This document shows, in pieces, positions 23,501 through 32,500 of a DNA stretch of 64,000 nt. The DNA comes from Mytilus californianus (taxonomy: Eukaryota > Mollusca > Bivalvia > Mytilida > Mytilidae). How positions within the stretch are numbered: position 1 is the first letter of the stretch; every line of letters starts with the position of its first letter. Below the pieces are notes generated by a model. The model made no database searches and was not told the origin of the DNA. It saw only the letters and a program-made list of their open reading frames with translations. The position numbers were made by a program, and so were the translations under genes. The DNA lies in contig NW_026262679.1 in the NCBI RefSeq assembly GCF_021869535.1, positions 85,309,143 to 85,373,142 on the forward strand, given 5' to 3'.

Positions 23501-26500
23501 TGATATCACAATTGAAATTGCAATGTCAGCTGAATTTTTAACAACACTAGGGATAAAAAATTGACATTTTTATTGGTGTTGCTAGGAAGTTAAATACAAT
23601 CATTCTAAAAGTAGTTAAGTTTAAATGTATCTGTTCATTTTTATCGTTAAACTGTCGATTTTCTATAACATTTTTGGTTCATCATATCAAAATGGCTGCC
23701 TTTCGAACGTGTATTATAAGTCCGCTTTAAAGTACAAAAGTTCAAAATTTTCCTATTAGAATCGAAATAATTCAATCATGCCATGCTCTATGCTCATTTT
23801 AACATGGGTAGGCATTGTATTTGTCAACATTTTACACCTTGCTAACGCTTGGTATAAAGATATTGACAAATACAATGCCTTCCCATGTTAAAATGAGCAT
23901 AGAGCATGGCATGATAGAATTATTTCTCAATTGTTCTTGCATTATAAAGTACGAATTTGGTTCTAAGCCGCTAAAAAAGGGTCTTAAAGAAGTTAACTAT
24001 TATAGAATTTTAATTTGAAATTATCATCAAGTTGTAATAATTTTATGCAAGTGACCAATTTCACAAAAAATCTTACAAGAAAAAATTTTTGTAAATCATG
24101 AACATTTCAGTACAACTTACAACAATATTTTTTTTTAACTTAGATTTTTTGTGAAAAGGGCTTCTAATGGATAAATTTGTTCACCAGACAAGAACTTTTA
24201 GTAATAAACCTTGTTAGTGATGCAGACTCATGTGAGCCTCTAGTTGAATTGATGACTTTGAAAAACACTACAGCTGTTAACATCAGAGTTAAGGTAGCTG
24301 TTAATATTAGAATTACGATAGCTGTTAACATCAGTTATTGGTAAGGTAGATGGACACAATAATTACTTGTTTTTAAAATTTCAAAAATGCCTATATTTCA
24401 GCGTACCTAGCATGGGCAGTATGCAAAGAAGAAGAAGTGACCAAGGAATGCCTTCATCTGTCTCTGCTGATGCTGGTTTTCCAACAAATCAGAGTTCAGA
24501 TACCAGTGCAGGGAGACTGCAAGGCAATTCCAATCCAACAGAACATGAAGAAGAAGAAATAACATGTGTTCATAATGTTCCTACTGTGTTAAAAGAGACA
24601 GAAGCTAAGTTGGGGTCAGCAGATTCTGGGAGTACTTGCTTAATAACCAGTGATAATGAAAGTACTAATTTGAAAGAACAAAACCAAAAACCAGAAAACA
24701 AGAAGAAAATATCAGCAAAAGAAGAAAACTTTTCATATAATATTCCACCAAAAGAAAGCAATATTAGTAAATCAAGTAATAGAATTCCAGCTTCTGGTAA
24801 ATTTCCTTCATCTAGACCAATAAAACCATTCACAGCTAATCCTGCTTCTTCGCCACTTATTGCTCTAGTTCCTCCTGTAAAAAGTTCGTACCCGGTTGTT
24901 AAACAAAAACGAGAAAGTTCTGAAAATGAAAGTGATAGTGAAAGCACTGTACTCAAACAACCAGTTGCATCAGAGCAAACTGTATCTAAAGTTACTTCAT
25001 CTAGAGGTAGTGAGCAGACATTAGTTAAAACACCGTTAGGAGGTTCTCCGTTAGGACAAACCTCAGGAAGTAATGTTGATCCAGATGACACTGAAGTACT
25101 TAAACCAGTCAGAAGGCCAAACGATTCTGTTTCTAGTCTTGAAACAGATGGTAGCACAGAAGAATCTGGTACTGTTCTGACAAAAGGTTTGTTGTAAATA
25201 CGTTTTTATTCATAGGGTATTATTTTTTATGCATTGTGTGGACATAAGTGAACCACCATAATTAAGTTTTTTTTCACTCCTGAAATTGTCCTTCATACTA
25301 CTCAAATCAAAGTTTTCATGTATATATATAAATGGCTTAGAATGTAACTTTAACAAGCTAATAAGTGTTATAAGAATAGTTGTTATATTTTATATATTCA
25401 CGCAACATTTCGCTAAACAAATCAGGTAAAATCGGATGCTGTTAAGAAATTTTTGCAGCTTATTGTACATGTCCTTTAAATATATTTTTGCACCTTATTG
25501 TACATTGCATTTAATAGATCAAAACAAAAAAATTGTGTTAGTTACATAGTATTAAGTTCAAGATTTATTCCGTTGGTTTTTGATAAAACTGATTTTCATC
25601 TCTCTAATTCAGTCCATCAGGATCAAGAGTACATAGCTGATGCTTCCGAAATCTCTCTCTCTGTTTTCTAGTTTGAGTGTCCCAATTTTGGTTGACCTTT
25701 ATATATAATTTGCAAATCTAACATTGTTGGGCTAAATTTTAGACGAAGTATATATAAACTATGGTGTTAGCCCTGTATAATCACAGGATATCTGATGGAG
25801 AACATCTGTCGTGAAGTTGTCACATATTTAGACGTATATATATATATTAAGGCTCTATTTTATGCTGATCAAAACATGCCTTTAATTTTTTTTATGGTTT
25901 TCTATAAACTCCTTAGTTTTAATAAGAAATTCAACCTTTCATCTAATAAACTAAAAAAAAATCTTCTGTGCACAGATATAAAAAAACTGTGCAAGTCCTT
26001 CAAAAAGTGCTTACCTCTGGACATTATGCAGCCGACAATCAATCAATCGATGAAAAACTGATCCTGGGAGTCTTGTAAAAAGGCAGTATTTTGAAAATAA
26101 CAGACAATTGAGATTTTCATAGTCAATGAAATTATACTTTTGTGAATATTAAAGACATATATTATAGACAAGCGATCAATAACTGCATCAGAGCAATTTA
26201 ATCAAGAGAAATTCAAGATAAGAAAAAATATGATATTCCTTATATTTATATAAGTTTTTTAAGCATTTTGCATTACCAAGGGAGATAACTCTACCTCCAA
26301 AATTATTTTCCTGTACAATATACCAGTGTAGATAAAAGACACATGTATAAGTATTACCCCTAGCTGTATGCTGTATTGAATCTCTGAAGATCTTAATTAA
26401 GATTTTATACTTGGACAGATGATTTAGAAATACAAGCTGTACAACAATCTCTTGAGATGGGATATACACAGGAGCAAGTAAGAGATGCCCTGACACTTCT

Positions 26501-29500
26501 GAGACAAAGAAGACCAGGTTTGTATACATGCTAATTAGATGGTTTTACAAATCATGGAAATTTATTTCAAGAGGACATGTTTTAATTCTGTCACCTGGTT
26601 TCAGCTTGTTCAAAAACATCCCCAATAACAAAATGTTATAAATTATTGATCTATATAAAATAAAGCACCAATATAAAGCAAAAAGTTGCATTAATATAAA
26701 ATATAAAATAAGGCAGTGGAAAGATTGCCAATGAAACAACAATCAACCAGAGACTAAAGGACATGGATATTAGATAACTAATAGATTTTAGTAGAGATAT
26801 GTTTGCAGTTTGAGCAATTGCTCCCATCTAAAAAAAGTGGTGATTTCTATTTGACTGTGTTATTAATTTTTGTCCATTGTAATTCATAAGCTTTCATTTC
26901 ACCATTAATTTTTACTTTGCCCATCCAATTTATGATACTGTGGATTCATTTATTTTTTGTGGATTGAGGAAAAATTATGTTTTCATGGATATTTGATTTC
27001 CTGGTTTTGCCAAAGTCTACATACAAGCTTATAAAAATTTGCACTTCATAGAATTTTTAAATTTATGGTTTACCTGTACTCCTGAATCAAAGAATTGTGG
27101 TAAACTACTTATAATAATGAATCCACAGTAATAAGAACGTTTATAAAGTAATTAATAAAATGTTTTTTTTCTAAACTGAAATTTTGGTAGCTGCCTTCTG
27201 ATAATTTGGAGATAACTATTATATTTTAAGCTTGGCCTTCGTAAATGTAGATTTTACTGTCTCAAATTGAGTTTACCTAGCGACACATAGCATTTAATGG
27301 CAAGATTAAGGACAAAACAATAAACGGAAAAAAAAAAAATATGACAGACAACAACCGATGACAAAAACTGAATAACAAGCTCAGGACTTTGGTACACTTA
27401 AAATATGGCGGGGTTAAACATGTTTATGTACACTTAACAATCTTCTTACCTTGGACAGTGGTGTACCAGCACAACATGAGAACAAAATAAGAATTACTGT
27501 AAATTCAGAAATTATTGCAAGGTTTTTATTAATGGGAATAATGCAACTTGGAGATTTCGCAATAATAAGAACTCGCATTCGAATATCTGATTCTTATATC
27601 TGTAAGCAGATTTTTAGTGAAATCTCAATAATTAACTTTCGCATTTTTGTCCATTTTTAAAAAATAGTGTTCCAGCTAGGTCGTTTTCACAGGGCGGTCC
27701 GCCCGCCCTTTCCCGAGTGCCGCTGTGTGGCTTTTTTACAGTTTGCAGGGCGCCCTTCCTTTTTTGAAGATCGATTGGTATATTATTTTGTTCGTATTGA
27801 TATGATCAGCCAATTACGAAAATTTACCTGGCGACAAGTATATGACTTTGTTTACGACCCCAAGCTAATCAACGGTTACAACAGGTGTCATAATCTGTTG
27901 TTATAGGAAATCCGTTTATCGGATGGGTCATTTAATGATCATCAACATTAATTCATTCAAATAGAATCGGTCAGTCAGCATTTGTCTTTGAACTTGAAGA
28001 AATGTTCATACAACTTGGGCACAATTAGCAATGTTTACCGTAGTTTCATGGAGAAAACGTAATTGACAGAAAGTCGAAAACCATAATCAACTCGTTAAAA
28101 ACATTGCTCTTATTGTTTTCCGTGAAATAAATAGCAAATTAAGACGTATTTTTCATTGACTGCCTTCATTTTTTATACGAAAATAACAAAATCGGCCGCC
28201 ATATTGTTGATCGTATTTACATCTTCGACGTACTGTTTATTATTCTCCAAAGAAGGAGCACACCCACTAAAGAAAGATAACTCAATCTTATTTTTTCCTA
28301 GCATTGAGTAACCTACTAAGATATTATAAAATATGCCTTCATACTTCTGGCTTTAGAATTTATATGTTTAGGTGTTTTGAGTTATGGGAAAAGTTAAAGA
28401 GGGTCTTAGTAGCAGGGTTGGTAGGGTGCCATGGTCATCTTTTTCTGTATTTTTTATTTTCAATCCAAATTTTCACTGTTCACTATATCCTAACATTGTG
28501 CATTTACAGCTGTTTTGTGCTGTATTGTCATAAAGCACAGAAAAGGTAGAAAGGTGAAACTTGTAAAGTGTGTCAGACCATAGAAACAGAATGAAGCAGG
28601 ACATTTTTCAAAAAATACTGCATATAAAGCTTAACTGTGCCAAGCAATGATTTAAAACTTGTGTGACAAGCTGCTTGATAAGTTTTCAGCCTAAAAAGTA
28701 GAAAGATAGTTTTTCTCTGGGCTAATGATGTTGTTCTTGTATATACATAACCAGTGATTCAATGAACAAACAATGTTTGAATATAATCTTTATTAAAACA
28801 TGACCTTTTCATATTATAATATCACGCGTTAAATGCCCTTTTTCAGGATTGGCACCCTGCCCTTTTGAAATCCTAGCTGGAACACTGAAATAGCAATAAT
28901 AAATGCACACCATTATTTCTGAATTTACTGTAGTTTGAAATGGCTTGACTCAGCTATTAATTGCTTGATGTATACATGACAGTTTTCATTTAATAGTTAG
29001 AGCAAGATTATTTTATAAGAAGCTAGAATTACAAAATGTTAGTGAGGAATTTAAGAAGTATTTATTGATAATTTCAGACCATCATCACTTTAGTATAAAT
29101 GAAATACTGGATGCTTTAACAGGAAGGACAACAAGAGAAGCTGTCAAACAGAATGATAGAAGTTCAGGTTAGTAATAAATTATAAATATTTTGATATTTT
29201 AAAACATAGTTATTAAAAAGTTTTTAGACTACATTTTTGTACATGAATTATTATGTATGTGTTAAGACAATTATAACTGAAGCTTACTGTAAAGTCCATT
29301 TTCTATTCTCAAGAAGGCTCCCTTAGATCAAATATAAAAAACTTTATTGCAATTTTCTCAAATTTTGCTGTAATCTTTTTTTTGTCCCCCGCGTAAAGCG
29401 TTGTGGGGGACATGGAAAAACCGGGTGTGTGTCCGTCCGTCCGTCCGGTCTTGTTAGCGCTCTCACAGGTACAATTCTTGCCAGATTTTTATAAAACTCA

Positions 29501-32500
29501 TACTATAGGTTAATGTCAGCAATATCTCGGACAAGTTCAATAATGGTGGCCGATTAACTTTTTATGCCCCGCCTAAGTGGTGGGGGCATTACGTTTTACC
29601 CTTGTCTGTCTGTACGTACGTACGTACGTCCCAAAATTGGTTTCCGTTCTCTAACTTGAGTTTGCCTCAACCAAATGTTATGAAACTTATACACAATGCT
29701 TATTATTACAAAACACAGATCAAGTTTGAATTTTGGTGTCGTCACTTTAACTGTTCTAGAGTTATGCCCTTTATAAATGGAAAAATTGCAAAATTTTTAG
29801 TTTCCGTTTCTCTAACTTAAGTTTGCCTCAATCAAATGTTATGAAACTTATACACAATGCTTATTACCACAAAACACAGATCAAGTTTGAATTTTGGTGG
29901 CGTCACTTTAACTGTTCTAGAGTTATGGCCCTTTATAAATGGAAAAATTGCAAAATTTTTATTTTCTTCTAAATGTCAAGTAATTTTAAAATTGGAGTTA
30001 TCTTCCTTTGTCCATGATTATAGTTGAATCAACTACAATCAATGCTTTATACAATGCAATGTTTAATTTTGACTTCCAGTGATAAAACACAGATCAAGTT
30101 GAATTTGGGTAGTGTCACTTTAACCATTATTGAGTTATGCCCCTTTATAATTCGAAAGATTGCAAAATGTTTAGTTTCCATTCTGTAACTTAAGTTTGCC
30201 CCAACCAAACATTATGAAACCTATACACAATATTCATTTCCACAAAACTAAGATCAAGTACAAATTTTTTCTTTCCGTTTTCTAACTTTAGTTTGCCTCA
30301 ACCAAATGTTATGAAACTTATACACAATGCTTATTACTACATAATACAGATTAAGTACGAAATTTGGTGGCGACACTTTTACCATTCTTGAATTATGACC
30401 CTTTATAAACATAAAAATTGCTGAATTTTTTAGTTTGTCTCAACCAAATGTTATAAAACTTACACACAACTGTTCTAGAGTTATGCGTGTTTACAAATAG
30501 AAAAATTGCTGAATTTTTAGTTTCTGTTCTCTACTTAAGTTAGCCTCAACCAAATGTTATGAGACTTACACACAATGCTTATTACCACAAAACTCAGATC
30601 ATGTTCAAATTTGGGTAGCGTCACTTTTATTGTTCTTCAGTTATGTCCCTTTATAACTATATGATATGCAAGCGGGGGCATCATCTGGACACTATCCACA
30701 TTTATTTTTTTAAAAGAGTTGTGCCCTTGGAAATATTAAATTTATGGAAAATGGCCTCGTTAGCGCTCTCACAGGTACAATTCTTGCCAGATTTTTATAA
30801 AATTTATACTATAGGTTAATATCAGCAATATCTCAGACAAGTTCAATAATTGTGGCTGATCGACTTTTTTTAAACGAGTTATGCCCCTTGGAAATATTAA
30901 ATTTATGGAAAATGGCCTCGTTAGCACTCTCACTGGTACAATTCTTGCCAGATTTTTATAAAACTTTTACTATAGGTTAATATCAGCAATATCCCGGACA
31001 AGTTCTATAATGGTGGATGATCGACTTTTTATTTTAAAAAAGTTATGCCCCTTGGAAATATAAAATATGTGCAACGTGGGGGACATTGGAACTCTGTTCT
31101 TTTATTTAGATAATCTTCCATATCACGCTACTTAAGTCATGAACCTATGTTAATGATGTTGCCTAGGAAAACAGCAATACACAGATTATCAAAGGTCTTT
31201 TGAACTAGAGAATGTTTCTTGGCTACTTCTCATCTCAGGGTTGTCACCCTTCGATGAAATTGTAGCTGAGAAAAACCCTCTTTGTTTGAAATTCCATTGA
31301 TAATCAAAAATTGAAAGAAGGACATGCATCTCCAAAACCAGAGACAAGATTTCCTGTTTGAATGGTTTTACACTAGTCATTTTTGGGGCCCTTTATAGCT
31401 TTCTGTTCGGTGTGAGCCAAGGCTCCGTGTTGAAGGCCGTACTTTGACCTATAATGGTTTACTTTTACAAATTGTGACTTGGATGGAGAGTTGTCTCATT
31501 GTCACTCATACCACATCTTCTTGTATCTATATAATAAAGTACCAGTGCAATATATCAACTTATATCTGGCTTTGAACAACACATATAAATACGCTATACA
31601 GAGACAACATAAATATAGAACAAAGACAAAAAAAACTAATAAAAATGAATGATATTTTACAGAGTTTTGAAAATAAACTTTGACATATAATTCAAAATAC
31701 ATGGATGACAATTTCCAAATAGTGGAAGATTCTGCCCAGGAGATAGGCACATGGCTGAATATCTTTATGTCTTAACAACACTTCAATAACAACTAACAAA
31801 ATGAATGCATTTAGTCATGCAGACTGACTGAGCTGGCTTTTAATATATATTCTATATGTCAATACAAGTACAAGTATATTCCAAAATGGGAACATATATA
31901 TATATATATAGAATTAATAAACATATGAATAATGGCAACCATGAAGCACAAAATTCCCTTATCTCTATAAATGTATGTATATATCTATCTTTAACATAAC
32001 CTAGCCGCCCAGGAAAAACCTCAAAAACTTGACTAAAGAAAATTGATATGGAAACCTGTGTAATGGGGCAAGTGCAAGGCACATCTCAGGACATTGATGC
32101 TGAACCTCATCAAACTGTTTAACTACAGACAAACCGCCAAAACACATACTGTTTTTAACTACATTCCTTTTAGACAACATTTTCCCCCTATTCTCTAAAA
32201 CGCAGAAAAATAGATATATGTTTGAGTGTGGATTGATTATCACATAGTTTAATACAATTACACATAAAAATTGAAGTTTGCCTAACCATGTATTTTAACA
32301 CTATCTGGTTTGTAAATATATATGAAATATTTACAATGAGAAGACAAACTAGCTTCATCAGGTATGCAACTCTCCTGCTGATAAAAGGATGGTGATATAA
32401 AACCTGTCCAGCTTGTTTCACAGTTTTAACCATACTAGCAGATCTAATTTTGCTATGTTCAATTATATGACTCTCAAGAATTATTCCTTTAAGTTATGAT

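Noticed and set aside
24570-25157. 195-codon open frame on the minus strand
   Set aside because: Lies entirely within exon 5 of the + strand gene; its Ser/Leu-rich content is the complement of the Ser/Glu/Lys-rich linker. No domain.
29384-31105. LTR retrotransposon reading of the flanking head and tail
   Set aside because: Head and tail share only half of the hairpin, with no long terminal repeat, primer site or gag/pol sequence.
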